DNA of 64,000 bases from contig JAGBMJ010000004.1 of NCBI GenBank assembly GCA_017634975.1, positions 52,502-116,501 of the forward strand. The letters are read 5' to 3'. Within the stretch, counting starts at the first letter, position 1, and the number at the start of each line of letters is the position of its first letter. This document shows positions 1 to 9,175 of the stretch, piece after piece. The notes beneath the pieces are model-generated. The model was given only the letters and a program-made list of their open reading frames with translations. It was not told the origin of the DNA and ran no database searches. The position numbers were made by a program, and so were the translations under genes. The stretch comes from Lachnospiraceae bacterium. Its GTDB lineage: Bacteria; Bacillota; Clostridia; Lachnospirales; Lachnospiraceae.

Positions 1-267
1 GGACAGCTCGGAAGTATCCTGCATCTGGATGCCGGGACACTGACACCGCTGCTGAAGCATCTCGAAAAAGACGGTTATATCACCAGAGCACGTTCCAAGG
101 AAGATGAGCGTGTGACGATCATAAGTATAACCAAAAAAGGAGAGGCGTTAAAAGAAAAATGCAAAGATATCCCGGCAAAAATGGCAGAGAATGGATCGGT
201 ACTTTCGGAGAAAGATGCTAAAGAACTCTATCGACTGTTGTATAAGTTCCTGGAGGGATCGAAATGA
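1..267 (+). CDS. MarR-family transcriptional regulator, C-terminal part
   Basis: The window opens inside this gene in frame 1; the last 88 codons are present, ending at TGA 265-267. The visible part starts in the recognition region of a MarR winged helix (a Leu-Thr-Pro-Leu-Leu-Lys-x-Leu-Glu stretch) and continues into the wing, with a Ser-Lys-Glu-Asp-Glu-Arg segment. That segment is characteristic of the OhrR/MarR group, including the Asp and Arg that shape the wing. The stop overlaps the ATG of the ZIP transporter by 4 bp (ATGA), so the two are translationally coupled. Whether this is an OhrR-type peroxide sensor cannot be told, because the N-terminal sensing cysteine lies outside the window. 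Confidence 0.85.
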   Translation, partial: GQLGSILHLDAGTLTPLLKHLEKDGYITRARSKEDERVTIISITKKGEALKEKCKDIPAKMAENGSVLSEKDAKELYRLLYKFLEGSK

Positions 268-1043
268 AAAGTGTTGTCCTGGGATTATTGATACCGTTTT
301 TGGGAACCGCAGGGGGAGCCGCCTGTGTATTCTTTCTGAAAAAAGAACTGAAGGCAAATGTACAGAAGGCACTCAGCGGATTTGCTGCAGGAGTGATGGT
401 AGCAGCCTCGATCTGGAGTCTGATCGTACCGGCGATGGAACAGTCGGAACCTATGGGAAAGCTGTCCTTTGTTCCGGCGGTGATCGGTTTCTGGCTGGGA
501 ATATTGTTCCTGCTTTTGCTGGATAACGTGATCCCCCATCTTCATATTCATGCTGAGAAAGCCGAAGGTCCGGGATCGAAGCTGCGCAGAACGACCATGA
601 TGGTACTGGCGGTAACACTGCATAATATCCCGGAGGGAATGGCGGTAGGTGTGGTTTATGCCGGCATGCTTGCGGGAAATGTCAATATTACCGCAGGTGG
701 GGCTATGGCACTGGCTCTTGGTATCGCGATCCAGAACTTTCCGGAAGGTGCGATCGTATCGATGCCGCTGCGGGCCGAAGGCTCGAGCAAAGGCAAAGCC
801 TTCTTAAACGGTGTATTGTCCGGCGCGGTAGAGCCAATCGGAGCGCTGCTTACCATTGTAGCCGCGGGCTTTATCGTACCGGCGATGCCATACCTGTTAA
901 GTTTTGCGGCAGGGGCGATGATGTACGTGGTTGTGGAGGAACTGGTTCCCGAAATGGCGGAAGGCGAGCATTCCAACATCGGTGTGCTGATGTTTTCGGT
1001 CGGATTCACTCTGATGATGGCACTGGATGTAGCTCTTGGGTGA
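264..1043 (+). CDS. ZIP-family divalent metal transporter (ZupT/GufA-like)
   Basis: 259 aa, a usual size for prokaryotic ZIP proteins (zinc/iron/manganese import across the cytoplasmic membrane). It is hydrophobic throughout with about eight membrane segments. The two ZIP metal-site signatures are visible: HNIPEG around residue 119 in TM4 and QNFPEG around residue 157 in TM5. A His-rich loop (HLHIH) near residue 93 follows the third segment, and EPIGALL lies near 190. It begins at ATG 264, overlapping the stop of the MarR gene, with the GGAGG ribosome site inside the upstream gene. The coupling suggests co-regulation by that repressor; the metal is not determinable from sequence. Confidence 0.9.
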   Translation: MKSVVLGLLIPFLGTAGGAACVFFLKKELKANVQKALSGFAAGVMVAASIWSLIVPAMEQSEPMGKLSFVPAVIGFWLGILFLLLLDNVIPHLHIHAEKAEGPGSKLRRTTMMVLAVTLHNIPEGMAVGVVYAGMLAGNVNITAGGAMALALGIAIQNFPEGAIVSMPLRAEGSSKGKAFLNGVLSGAVEPIGALLTIVAAGFIVPAMPYLLSFAAGAMMYVVVEELVPEMAEGEHSNIGVLMFSVGFTLMMALDVALG

Positions 1044-1070
1044 GCAGGAATGGCCGGGACAGGATTTTCT

Positions 1071-1967
1071 TCATACCAGTTTACGGAGAATATCAATATA
1101 CTTTTCGGTGAGCGGTGAGGGCGGGATATTTCCTGGGAGGATATATCCGATCTCCATCCGATCATCCACTTTTAAAGGCTTGGCAACAATGCTCGGACCA
1201 TTGAGTTCTTCACTGATCACACCGCTGCAGATGGTATAGCCGTTTAACCCGATCAGCATATTGAACAGGCTGGCCCGGTCACAGACGATGATTTCCTTGT
1301 CGCAGTCTACGGTGCTGAGGATCTCTTCGGAATAGTAAAAGGAGTTGTGGCTTCCCTGTTCATAGGACAGTCTGGGATAGGGTTTCAGATCGTTGAGTGT
1401 CAGAGACCTTTTCTTTGCCAAAGGGGAATTTTTCCCGATAAAAACATGCGGCTTCGCGGTAAACAGTTTCGTAAAAGTGAGATTGTTATCGCGGAGCGTT
1501 TTTTTAATAATGGTTTCGTTAAAATCGTTCAGATACAGGATCCCGATCTCGCTGCGCAGATGAGCAACATCGTCTATGATGTCATAGGTCTGCGTTTCAC
1601 GCATATGGAATTCATATTTATCACCACCATATTCTTTGAGCAATTCCACAAATGCTTCTACGGCAAAGGAGTAATGCTGGGCAGAAACACAGAAGCGCTG
1701 TTTGCCTTTTCCTTTTCCGGTATAGCGTTCCTCGATCATGCCGGCCTGTTCCAGAACCTGTCTGGCATAGCCGAGAAATTCATCCCCCTCCGGCGTGAGC
1801 TGTACACCTTTGTTTCCGCGAAGAAAGATGGCGATCCCGTATTCTTTTTCGAGATCGTGTATGGAAGCGGTCAGGGAAGGCTGCGCGATAAACAGTTTTT
1901 TGGCAGCTTCCGTGATGTTTCCGGTGTCGGCTACGGTGACGATATACTGCAGTTGTTTCAGAGTCAT
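1071..1967 (-). CDS. LysR-family regulator divergent from metE
   Basis: 298 aa, the normal LysR length. An N-terminal winged helix-turn-helix occupies residues 1-60 (TLKQLQYIVTVADTGNITEAA, then QPSLTASIHDLE), followed by a two-lobed substrate-binding domain at about 90-295. The gene is transcribed away from metE-metF across a 152-bp divergent region that carries two inverted repeats of LysR-box type. That is the classical arrangement of a LysR activator and its target, so a MetR-like control of methionine synthesis is a reasonable inference. The effector is unknown. It ends 27 bp from the convergent ZIP gene with no clear terminator between them. Confidence 0.9.
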   Translation of the reverse strand: MTLKQLQYIVTVADTGNITEAAKKLFIAQPSLTASIHDLEKEYGIAIFLRGNKGVQLTPEGDEFLGYARQVLEQAGMIEERYTGKGKGKQRFCVSAQHYSFAVEAFVELLKEYGGDKYEFHMRETQTYDIIDDVAHLRSEIGILYLNDFNETIIKKTLRDNNLTFTKLFTAKPHVFIGKNSPLAKKRSLTLNDLKPYPRLSYEQGSHNSFYYSEEILSTVDCDKEIIVCDRASLFNMLIGLNGYTICSGVISEELNGPSIVAKPLKVDDRMEIGYILPGNIPPSPLTEKYIDILRKLV

Positions 1968-2011
1968 AAGTAATCTCCATGTAATAGAAATTTATAGTAG
2001 TATACCATAAT

Positions 2012-2072
2012 CCATAGATAAAATCTATGGACAATAAACGCTTTTATATATTTTACCTATTATGACAATAGG
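2012..2072. promoter_or_regulatory. Divergent lysR/metE control region with two LysR-type boxes
   Basis: A perfect 19-bp inverted repeat lies at 2012-2030 (CCATAGAT, three A, ATCTATGG). A second repeat at 2056-2072 (CCTATT, five bases, AATAGG) contains CTAT-N7-ATAG, matching the T-N11-A shape of LysR sites. The second box overlaps a candidate metE -35 (TTTACC 2052-2057) that lies 17 bp from TATACT 2075-2080. The first box is close to the lysR start and may serve autoregulation. The inverted repeats are read directly; assigning them to the adjacent LysR protein is inference. Confidence 0.6.
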
Positions 2073-2119
2073 CTTATACTCGACTCCGAAGTAAACCAAA
2101 AAGCAGGGAGGAAGGAACC

Positions 2120-4390
2120 ATGTTGACATCAGTAGTCGGATATCCGAGGATCGGAGCCGAGAGAGAATTGAAATTTGCCTCGGAGAAATATTTTAAGGGT
2201 GAGATCGGCGAGAAGGAGCTGCTATCTGTTGCAAAGGATCTACGCGCGGAACACATCTGCAGCCAGAAAAATGCAGGTATCGATTTTATCACATCAAATG
2301 ATTTTTCGTTCTATGACGGTCTTTTGGATACGGCAGTGCTGTGCGGGATCGTGCCGGGAAGATATAAGGAACTGGGATTGTCGGAGCAGGACACCTATTT
2401 TGCGATGGCCAGAGGGTATCAGGGAGAAAAAGGTGATGTAAAGGCTCTGGCGATGAAAAAGTGGTTTAATACCAACTATCATTATATCGTTCCGGAAGTA
2501 GAAGATGATACAGTGCTTCGACTTGCCGGAACAAAGATCTTTGATGAGTATCAGGAAGCAAAGGAAAACAATATTGAGACAAAGCCGGTGATCGTCGGAG
2601 CTTACACATTACTGTCACTTTGCCGCTATACCGGATCAAAGAGACGTGAAGATTATCTGGATGCCGCGATCGAAGCATATAAGGCAATTCTGGCCGGACT
2701 GGAAACGCTTGGCGCAAAGTGGATCCAGTTTGACGAGCCGGCGCTGGTGCGGGATCTGGATGATACGGATCAGGTGTTTTTGCAAAAACTCTATCAGGGG
2801 ATCCTGACAGGCAAGGGAAATGTTAGAGTGCTGCTGCAGACCTATTTCGGTGATGTACGCGATGTTTATGATACGATCACAAAACTGGATGTGGACGGGA
2901 TCGGCCTGGATTTCATTGAAGGAAAACAGACGGAGGTTCTGATTGAAAAAAACGGTTTTCCGAAGGATAAGCTGCTGTTTGCCGGACTGGTCAACGGAAA
3001 GAATATCTGGAAAAATCATTATGAGAAAACGCTGGATGTGCTGGAAAAACTGAAAGCACAGGGAATCGATACGGTGCTCTCTACATCATGCTCTCTTCTG
3101 CATGTTCCTTATACACTGGAGGCGGAAACAAAACTGGCAGAGGAATATAAGAAACACTTTGCCTATGCAAAGGAAAAACTGACGGAGCTTCGGACGATTG
3201 CAAACATCGCAGCAAGCGGGGATCGGGATGCATTCGAGGCCTATCGCGAGAATAAGGAATTATTCGAAAAGGGAAGAGACTGTGAAGATAAGGACGTACA
3301 GAAACGTCTTAAAGCGATCCGAGAGGAAGATTATACCAGACTGCCGGAAAGAACAGAACGGGAGCAGATCCAGAAGGAAGCGCTGAAGTTACCGAAGTTC
3401 CCGACCACAACCATCGGATCTTTTCCGCAGACAAAGGATGTAAAGAAGAATCGATCCTCATTCCGTAAGGGTGAGATCAGTGAGACGGAGTACAAAGCGT
3501 TTAACCGCGAAAAGATCAAAAGAGCGATCGAGTGGCAGGAAAGCATTGGGATCGACGTGCTGGTGCACGGCGAATATGAGCGTAATGATATGGTGGAATA
3601 TTTCGGGGAATCGCTTTCCGGGTATCTTTTTACCGAAAAGGCATGGGTACAGTCCTACGGAACGCGCTGTGTGAAGCCGCCTGTCATCTGGGGGGATGTG
3701 AGCCGGAAGAAACCGATCACCGTGGAGTGGTCTGCATATGCACAGTCTCTTTCCGATAAGCCGGTCAAAGGCATGCTGACCGGACCGGTAACGATCCTCA
3801 ACTGGTCTTTCCCCAGAGAGGATATCAGCATCCGGGAATCCATGACACAGATTGCACTGGCCATCCGTGATGAAGTGCTGGATCTGGAGAAAAACGGCAT
3901 CCGTATCATTCAGATCGATGAAGCGGCGCTTCGTGAGAAACTGCCGCTGCGCAGATCGGACTGGTACAGTGAGTATCTGGATTTTGCGATCCCGGCATTC
4001 CGACTGGTACACAGCGGTGTAAAGGCAGAAACACAGATCCATACCCATATGTGTTACAGTGAGTTTACGGATATCATTCCTGCGATCGATAACATGGACG
4101 CAGACGTGATCACGTTTGAAGCCTCCAGATCGGATCTGCTCATTCTGGATGCACTCAAAAAATGCAACTTTGAGACAGAGGCCGGACCGGGAGTCTATGA
4201 CATCCATTCTCCGCGTGTACCGTCGGTAGAAGAGATCGTTACGGCTCTGCGAAAGATGAGAGATAAAGTGGCGGATGAGAAACTGTGGGTCAATCCGGAC
4301 TGTGGACTGAAGACCAGAGGTGAGGAAGAGACCCGGGCAAGTCTGATCAATCTGGTCCATGCAGCGGAACAGATCCGGAAAGAGGCGTAA
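2120..4390 (+). CDS. metE: Cobalamin-independent methionine synthase
   Basis: 756 aa, full length for MetE. It transfers the methyl group of 5-methyltetrahydropteroyl-glutamate to homocysteine, the last step of methionine synthesis. The N-terminal barrel begins with the conserved VVGYPRIG. The C-terminal catalytic barrel starts near residue 430 with [12 protein letters not shown]. It carries the zinc ligands: His and Cys in THMCYSEF near 643-646, Glu in FEASRSD near 668, and Cys in NPDCGLKTR near 728. GGGAGGAAGG lies 7 nt before ATG 2120. metF follows after 4 bp, which makes a two-gene methionine/one-carbon operon. Confidence 0.97.
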   Translation: MLTSVVGYPRIGAERELKFASEKYFKGEIGEKELLSVAKDLRAEHICSQKNAGIDFITSNDFSFYDGLLDTAVLCGIVPGRYKELGLSEQDTYFAMARGYQGEKGDVKALAMKKWFNTNYHYIVPEVEDDTVLRLAGTKIFDEYQEAKENNIETKPVIVGAYTLLSLCRYTGSKRREDYLDAAIEAYKAILAGLETLGAKWIQFDEPALVRDLDDTDQVFLQKLYQGILTGKGNVRVLLQTYFGDVRDVYDTITKLDVDGIGLDFIEGKQTEVLIEKNGFPKDKLLFAGLVNGKNIWKNHYEKTLDVLEKLKAQGIDTVLSTSCSLLHVPYTLEAETKLAEEYKKHFAYAKEKLTELRTIANIAASGDRDAFEAYRENKELFEKGRDCEDKDVQKRLKAIREEDYTRLPERTEREQIQKEALKLPKFPTTTIGSFPQTKDVKKNRSSFRKGEISETEYKAFNREKIKRAIEWQESIGIDVLVHGEYERNDMVEYFGESLSGYLFTEKAWVQSYGTRCVKPPVIWGDVSRKKPITVEWSAYAQSLSDKPVKGMLTGPVTILNWSFPREDISIRESMTQIALAIRDEVLDLEKNGIRIIQIDEAALREKLPLRRSDWYSEYLDFAIPAFRLVHSGVKAETQIHTHMCYSEFTDIIPAIDNMDADVITFEASRSDLLILDALKKCNFETEAGPGVYDIHSPRVPSVEEIVTALRKMRDKVADEKLWVNPDCGLKTRGEEETRASLINLVHAAEQIRKEA

Positions 4391-4394
4391 GAAG

Positions 4395-5255
4395 ATGAAG
4401 GTATCGGATATCTACAGGAATGGCGGGAGATCTCTGTCGTTTGAGATCTTCCCGCCGAAAAAAGATGCGGATCTGCACAATATCGATGATACACTGGATG
4501 TGCTGTGCGAACTGAAGCCGGATTTTATCAGTGTAACCTTTGGTGCAGGCGGAAGCTGCAACTGCAACAAAACGATCGAACTGGCGCATAAGATCAAAGA
4601 AAAATATCATGTGGAACCGGTAGTGCATCTTACCTGCCTGCATTACAGCAAAGGAGAGATCGATGCATTTGCCAAAGTGCTGCAGGAAGCGGGGATTGAG
4701 AATATCCTGGCGCTCCGCGGAGACGTGCGGGAGGATGTACCAAAGAAAGAGGATTTTGCCTATGCATCCGATCTGGTATCGTATCTGAAGAGTAAATATG
4801 ATTTCTGCGTTCTGGGGGCGTGTTATCCGGAACGGCATCCGGAGTCATGCAATATGGTGGATGAGATCAAACATCTGAAAACAAAGGTGAATGCAGGAAC
4901 GGACGTATTGCTGTCACAATTGTTTTTTGATAACAATGTCTTCTATGATTTTAAGGAACGCTGCAGGATCGCGGATATCAATGTGCCGGTGATCCCGGGG
5001 ATCATGCCGGTGGTCAAGGCAGCGCAGATCAAGCGGATGGTATCTATGTGTAATGCCTCATTTCCGTTGCGTTTTCAAAAGATCGTAGACCGTTACGAGG
5101 ATAACAAAGAAGCACTCTTCGATGCGGGAATGGCATACGCATTGAGCCAGATCATCGATCAGCTGGTGAGTGATACGGACGGGATCCATCTGTACACGAT
5201 GAACAATCCGTGCATAGCAAGACGCATCTGTGAAGGCATTAAGAATATCGTGTGA
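4395..5255 (+). CDS. metF: Methylenetetrahydrofolate reductase
   Basis: 286 aa. It reduces 5,10-methylene-THF to the 5-methyl-THF used by MetE next door. The N-terminal LSFEIFPPK signature, the VTFGAGGS motif and LALRGD (near residue 112) are all canonical for the FAD-binding MetF barrel. I chose ATG 4395 rather than an in-frame codon further upstream because AAAGAGG at 4379-4385 is correctly spaced and the metE stop lies only 4 bp before it. It is co-transcribed with metE. The length fits bacterial MetF without the eukaryotic regulatory domain. Confidence 0.95.
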   Translation: MKVSDIYRNGGRSLSFEIFPPKKDADLHNIDDTLDVLCELKPDFISVTFGAGGSCNCNKTIELAHKIKEKYHVEPVVHLTCLHYSKGEIDAFAKVLQEAGIENILALRGDVREDVPKKEDFAYASDLVSYLKSKYDFCVLGACYPERHPESCNMVDEIKHLKTKVNAGTDVLLSQLFFDNNVFYDFKERCRIADINVPVIPGIMPVVKAAQIKRMVSMCNASFPLRFQKIVDRYEDNKEALFDAGMAYALSQIIDQLVSDTDGIHLYTMNNPCIARRICEGIKNIV

Positions 5256-5263
5256 CAAATCAC

Positions 5264-5306
5264 AGTGACGGTTCTCTGACTCATTTTGAGCAGGAGAACC
5301 GTCACT
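5264..5306. terminator. Hairpin between metF and a convergent lysR
   Basis: A perfect 13-bp inverted repeat (AGTGACGGTTCTC / GAGAACCGTCACT) with a 17-nt loop lies between two convergent genes. No strong T-run follows on either strand, so it may act as a weak bidirectional terminator. The core GACGGTTCTC resembles one variant of the dispersed palindrome found at 20-36 kb, but the outer arms differ. Confidence 0.55.
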
Positions 5307-5311
5307 TTGGC

Positions 5312-6193
5312 TCATTTGGTGAAGAAAGAAGAGAGAGCTTTCATAAATAGTTTGGCTTCACTGCTTAGAATGTTCTTTTTGTTGGAAATAAGGTAAAGAT
5401 TTTTAACCAAAAGGTCTTCCTGAAAAGGGAGGATCTTTATTTTTTCAGATCGGATCTTTTTGGCAAGGTACATCAGGCTGATACCCAAGGCATAATTGTC
5501 TTCGGCCATCTGATGGATGAGATGAACGTCGGAAGTTTCCAGGATGACATTTGGGGATTGCCTGGGATCTTTGAAATTGTAGATCTGATGAAGACTGGTA
5601 TAGGACATGGAATCCTTGATCACTATGGATTCGCCTGCGATCTTTGAAAACGGGACGGTGTCGTATTGCGCAAGGGGATGTTGTTTATTTACAACAAGAC
5701 AAAAAGGCTCTGTACACAGGTGTGTGTAATTGATCGTATGCGGCTTGAAGGGACCGGGGACGATGGCAAGCTCCACTTCATTACTCTCGACCTGCTGAAT
5801 GATATATTCGTCCGGGTATTCTTTTATGTTTATGCGGATCTCCGGATATTGTGTATGAAAATCCTGAAAGAATGATGCCGGGATCAGCTGCGGTACATCA
5901 TAGGAACAATAGACCGGGAGTGTTTTGATCGTCATGTTTTCCAGAAAGAGTTTTTCCGTGATAACATCATATTCATCGATGATATGCTGGGCATGGATTG
6001 CAAGACGTGCCGCATCTTCCGTGGGCTGTATGCGGTTTTTCTTATGGACAAAAAGTGAGACTCCCAGTTCATCTTCCAGAGAGGAGATCGTTTTGCTGAT
6101 CCCCTGCGGGGAAATATACAGATTTTTTGCTGCAAGCGTAATGCTGCGCTGTGCATACACTTCCAGAAAATATTTCAGTTGTCTTTGGTTCAT
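5312..6193 (-). CDS. LysR-family regulator divergent from the ridA amino-acid oxidation operon
   Basis: 293 aa with an N-terminal winged HTH (residues 1-60, starting NQRQLKYFLEVYAQRSITLAA) and a C-terminal effector-binding domain. Gene order and the 334-bp divergent spacer make it the likely regulator of the operon beginning at 6528. The inducer is probably the amino acid oxidised there or its imino product, which is an inference from context only. A hairpin with a T-tract on the minus strand precedes this gene at 6238-6270. Confidence 0.88.
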   Translation of the reverse strand: MNQRQLKYFLEVYAQRSITLAAKNLYISPQGISKTISSLEDELGVSLFVHKKNRIQPTEDAARLAIHAQHIIDEYDVITEKLFLENMTIKTLPVYCSYDVPQLIPASFFQDFHTQYPEIRINIKEYPDEYIIQQVESNEVELAIVPGPFKPHTINYTHLCTEPFCLVVNKQHPLAQYDTVPFSKIAGESIVIKDSMSYTSLHQIYNFKDPRQSPNVILETSDVHLIHQMAEDNYALGISLMYLAKKIRSEKIKILPFQEDLLVKNLYLISNKKNILSSEAKLFMKALSSFFTK

Positions 6194-6237
6194 GAGAAGT
6201 CCCCCTTTTCATTAATTATCTGAGTCCGTCTCAGCAG

Positions 6238-6270
6238 AAAAAAAGGTGCACGAATGAATCGTACACCTTT
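6238..6270 (-). terminator. Intrinsic-terminator-like hairpin in the lysR leader
   Basis: Read on the minus strand, AAAGGTGTACGA pairs with TCGTGCACCTTT (one mismatch) around a 5-nt loop and is followed by a run of seven T. It lies 45 nt upstream of the lysR start on the same strand, with no minus-strand gene before it. It is therefore either a leader attenuator or a block to transcription entering from the divergent promoter region. Confidence 0.55.
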
Positions 6271-6343
6271 GTCTGTTCGGATCAATCATACAATGTAAAA
6301 ACAGAATTGTCAAATAAGAAAAAGAAAGGTATCCGTGAAATCA

Positions 6344-6359
6344 TCAACTAATTGGTTGA
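6344..6359. promoter_or_regulatory. Near-perfect 16-bp palindrome in the lysR/ridA divergent spacer
   Basis: TCAACTAA/TTGGTTGA is symmetric except for one base pair and lies midway between the divergent starts. It is a plausible operator for the adjacent LysR protein. This is based on symmetry and position only. Confidence 0.35.
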
Positions 6360-6460
6360 GGTGATAAATCCTTTTTGTGCTGTTCAAAAGAAATGGAGAG
6401 TGATATAACGGGAACATCAAAAGTAATCAAAAAAAACAGAGCAGAAAGCCGGAGAACAAG

Positions 6461-6497
6461 GGCGTTCACATGAGATATGTGAGCGCCTTTTCTTTTA
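6461..6497 (+). terminator. Terminator-like hairpin in the leader of the ridA operon
   Basis: GGCGTTCACAT (6461-6471) pairs with ATGTGAGCGCC (6477-6487) with one G-T pair around a 5-nt loop, followed by TTTTCTTTT. It sits on the coding strand about 30 nt before the ridA ribosome site. There is no plus-strand gene upstream, so it should act within the ridA operon leader (attenuator or basal block). Confidence 0.6.
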
Positions 6498-6527
6498 TGA
6501 AAAACGAGAAAAAAGGAGGGATACATT

Positions 6528-6923
6528 ATGAAACTGGAGAGAACCAATTACAGTTCAGGAGCACCGTTAGAGGAAAAGGTCGGTTATTCGAGGATGGTTA
6601 AGATCGGACCATATATCAAGATCGGAGGAACCACTTCCGTACAGCCGGACGGAAGCGTATATGGAAAGGATGCATATGAACAAACCAAATACGTTTTAGC
6701 AAAACAGATTAAACTGTTGGAACAGGCAGGAGCCAAACAGGAAGATGTCTTTTCGGTATTTATATATACTACGGACATTTCCCAGGGAGCAAAGATCTGT
6801 GAAGCCTATTCGGAATTTTTCCTTGATGTGAAACCGCTCAATACGATGGTAGAGATCGCAAGGCTGAACAGGCCTACACAGTTTGTAGAGATCGTGATGG
6901 AAGCGATGCTTTCGGAAATTTGA
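6528..6923 (+). CDS. Rid (YjgF/UK114) family enamine/imine deaminase
   Basis: 131 aa, the usual size of the trimeric Rid fold. Rid proteins hydrolyse reactive enamines and imines released by PLP or flavin enzymes. The family C-terminal block is present: MVEIARLNRPTQFVEIVMEA, with the Arg that binds the substrate carboxylate, and the Gly-Gly-Thr/Ser segment near residue 32. AAAAGGAGGG precedes ATG 6528. As first gene of an amino-acid oxidase operon, its likely job is hydrolysing the imino acid made downstream. Whether it is RidA proper or another Rid subgroup is not settled by eye. Confidence 0.88.
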   Translation: MKLERTNYSSGAPLEEKVGYSRMVKIGPYIKIGGTTSVQPDGSVYGKDAYEQTKYVLAKQIKLLEQAGAKQEDVFSVFIYTTDISQGAKICEAYSEFFLDVKPLNTMVEIARLNRPTQFVEIVMEAMLSEI

Positions 6924-6942
6924 GAAAGCCGGAGGTATAGAG

Positions 6943-7275
6943 ATGGAAAGAATAGAAGAACATCCGATTTTGGGCACTAAGGAAAAAGGGAAAGAAGTAA
7001 GCTTTACTTTTGACGGAAAGCAGCTGAAAGGATTTGAAGATGAACCGATTGCCATTGCTTTAAAGGCAAACGGAGTGATGATCCACAGATATACAAAAAA
7101 GGAACATAAGCCGAGAGGGATTTTTTGTGCGATTGGTCGTTGTACGGATTGCGTGATGGTAGTAGACGGTAAGCCGAATGTAAGAACCTGTGTGACACCG
7201 CTAAAAGAAGGTATGGATATTCGAACGCAGGATGGCGTGGAAGCGGCAATGATAAAGGAAGGTGAAGGAGCATGA
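6943..7275 (+). CDS. 2Fe-2S subunit of an HcnABC/D-hydroxyproline-dehydrogenase-type oxidoreductase
   Basis: 110 aa. A plant-type 2Fe-2S site is visible: Cys62-x4-Cys67-x2-Cys70-x12-Cys83 (FCAIGRCTDC, then RTC). Small ferredoxin-fold subunits of this kind (HcnA-like, gamma subunit) feed electrons from two FAD subunits that follow in the operon. It overlaps the next gene by 4 bp (ATGA), as expected for subunits of one complex. Confidence 0.88.
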   Translation: MERIEEHPILGTKEKGKEVSFTFDGKQLKGFEDEPIAIALKANGVMIHRYTKKEHKPRGIFCAIGRCTDCVMVVDGKPNVRTCVTPLKEGMDIRTQDGVEAAMIKEGEGA

Positions 7276-8855
7276 AAAGATATGAAGTGATCATCGTCGG
7301 AGCAGGACCTTCCGGATTGTCCGCAGCGATCGAAGCAGCAAAGAAAGGCTTGAAGGTCATCGTATTTGACGAAAACGAAAAACCGGGCGGGCAGTTGTTC
7401 AAGCAGATCCATAAGTTTTTCGGATCGAAAGAGCATCACGCAAAGATCCGTGGATTCAAGATTGGCGAGGAACTGCTGCAGGAAGCCGATGAATTGGGAG
7501 TAGAGGTTATCCTGAATGCAACGGTCATAGGGCTTTATCCGGATAAGGAAGTCAATGTAAGGATCGGAGATCAGATCCGGCATTACAAAGGGGATACCGT
7601 GATCATTGCAACCGGTGCTTCTGAAAATATGGTGACTTTCCCCGGATGGACATTACCCGGTGTGATCGGGGCCGGGGCGGCACAGACTATGATGAACCTG
7701 CACGGGATACAGCCCGGTAAAAAGATCCTGATGCTGGGATCCGGAAATGTAGGACTGGTGGTTTCCTTCCAGCTGCTGCAGGCAGGATGTGAAGTGGTAG
7801 CAATCGTAGATGCGCTTCCCAGAGTCGGTGGTTATGGCGTACACGCTTCCAAGGTGGCAAGATGCGGCGTACCGTTTTATCTCTCGCATACGATCAAGGA
7901 AGTGCAGGGCAGGGATAAAGTGACAGGTGTTACGATCCACCAGATCGATGAACGTTTCATGCCGATCGCGGGAACCGAAAAGCATTTTGAAGCAGATACT
8001 GTTTGTATGGCAGTCGGATTTTCACCGATGTCGCAGCTTTTGAAGATGGCCGGATGTGCAATGGAAGATAATCCGAAGCGCGGCGGGCAGGTACCTTTGG
8101 TAAATGAATACGGAGAAACCTCAGTATCCGGTATCTATGCAGCCGGTGATGTCTCCGGGATTGAGGAAGCTTCTTCCGCAATGATCGAAGGAAAGATGGC
8201 AGGTGTCTGTGTCGCAGAATATCTTGGTTATATAGATGAAGCAGAGCGGGATGCGGAATTGAAGACCTTTGAAAAAGATCTGGACAGCCTGCGTCAGGGC
8301 ATGTTTGCACCAAAGAACCGCGGTAAGAAGATCGAGAAAACGGATGAAGGAATTGATATCTCGACCAACCTGCTGGAAAAGGGATATGTGGCGGATGACG
8401 AGATCGAACGCTTCCCGGGCGTAACACATAAGAGGGGTGTTCATCCGGTGATCGAATGTACACAGAACATTCCGTGTAACCCCTGCCAGGATGCGTGTCC
8501 GAAGAAATGTATCTCCACCGGTGACAATATTACATACCTTCCGTTTGTTAAGGACGATGTGGAATGTATCAACTGCGGTATGTGTGTTGCAAGCTGTTCC
8601 GGTCAGGCAATCTTTCTGGTGGATGAGGATTGCGGAGACGGTACTGCAACGGTGACACTGCCGTACGAGTTCCTTCCGCTTCCGCAGGAAGGAGACAAGG
8701 GATACGGACTTTCCAGAAAAGGTGAAAAGATCTGTGAAGCAACCGTGGTTTCCGTAAAGAGTGTAAAGGCATTTGATCATACCAATCTGTTGACGATGAG
8801 AGTGCCGAAAGAGTACGCGATGAAGGCAAGATTCTTTAAAAAGGCGGAGGTGTGA
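7272..8855 (+). CDS. FAD/NAD(P)-binding oxidoreductase subunit with ferredoxin domain (HcnB-like)
   Basis: 527 aa. The N-terminal FAD dinucleotide fold has GAGPSGLSAA at residues 9-18. A second nucleotide fold (LMLGSGNVGLVV) lies near 155, and the FAD-closing TSVSGIYAAGDVSG near 285. The C-terminal part carries two cysteine clusters (NPCQDACPKKC near 405-420, then CINCGMCVASC near 433-443), enough for ferredoxin-type Fe-S clusters not found in the shortest HcnB proteins. It probably channels electrons between the two 2Fe-2S proteins and the substrate-oxidising FAD subunit. Most of it overlaps no other gene except 4 bp at the start. Confidence 0.88.
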   Translation: MKRYEVIIVGAGPSGLSAAIEAAKKGLKVIVFDENEKPGGQLFKQIHKFFGSKEHHAKIRGFKIGEELLQEADELGVEVILNATVIGLYPDKEVNVRIGDQIRHYKGDTVIIATGASENMVTFPGWTLPGVIGAGAAQTMMNLHGIQPGKKILMLGSGNVGLVVSFQLLQAGCEVVAIVDALPRVGGYGVHASKVARCGVPFYLSHTIKEVQGRDKVTGVTIHQIDERFMPIAGTEKHFEADTVCMAVGFSPMSQLLKMAGCAMEDNPKRGGQVPLVNEYGETSVSGIYAAGDVSGIEEASSAMIEGKMAGVCVAEYLGYIDEAERDAELKTFEKDLDSLRQGMFAPKNRGKKIEKTDEGIDISTNLLEKGYVADDEIERFPGVTHKRGVHPVIECTQNIPCNPCQDACPKKCISTGDNITYLPFVKDDVECINCGMCVASCSGQAIFLVDEDCGDGTATVTLPYEFLPLPQEGDKGYGLSRKGEKICEATVVSVKSVKAFDHTNLLTMRVPKEYAMKARFFKKAEV

Positions 8856-8857
8856 TG

Positions 8858-9175
8858 ATGAATACAGTAGTAGATCGATCGAAAGATATCGGAGAATTTG
8901 TTCCGCAGCCGGATGATGACATGCTGATCTGCAGATGTGAAGAGATCACAAAGGGTGAGATCCGAAAGGCAGTACATGACGGGATGTGGACATTAACGGA
9001 GATCCGAAGATACTTAAGAACCGGTATGGGGCTTTGTCAGGGACAGACTTGTTCACGACTGGTCAAGGGGATTGTAGCCAGGGAACTTGGGGTATCTCCG
9101 GCAGAACTGGAACCGGCGACCTCCAGATCGCCGATGCGACCGGTAGAAATGAAAGTGTTTGGAAGCGAAGCTTGA
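8858..9175 (+). CDS. BFD-like 2Fe-2S protein
   Basis: 105 aa from ATG 8858. In-frame starts at 8852 (GTG) and 8855 exist, but GGCGGAGG at 8843-8850 is best spaced for 8858. The BFD-like 2Fe-2S fold is recognisable by Cys-x-Cys in LICRCEEI followed by Cys-x4-Cys in GLCQGQTC. In related flavoenzymes this domain is fused to the HcnB-type subunit; here it is a separate polypeptide. It follows the alpha subunit immediately. Its 3' end forms part of the structured intercistronic element at 9170-9277. Confidence 0.85.
   Translation: MNTVVDRSKDIGEFVPQPDDDMLICRCEEITKGEIRKAVHDGMWTLTEIRRYLRTGMGLCQGQTCSRLVKGIVARELGVSPAELEPATSRSPMRPVEMKVFGSEA

Noticed and set aside
3458-4360. Long antisense frame within metE (300 aa)
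   Set aside because: It is the shadow of the metE coding strand, with no family features; several similar antisense frames (for example in the MutS-like and NAD synthetase genes) were dropped for the same reason.
5264-5306. metF-lysR hairpin as a member of the dispersed palindrome family
   Set aside because: Only the GACGGTTCTC core is similar; the TGAGGAC/GTCCTCA arms are absent and position fits a terminator between convergent genes.
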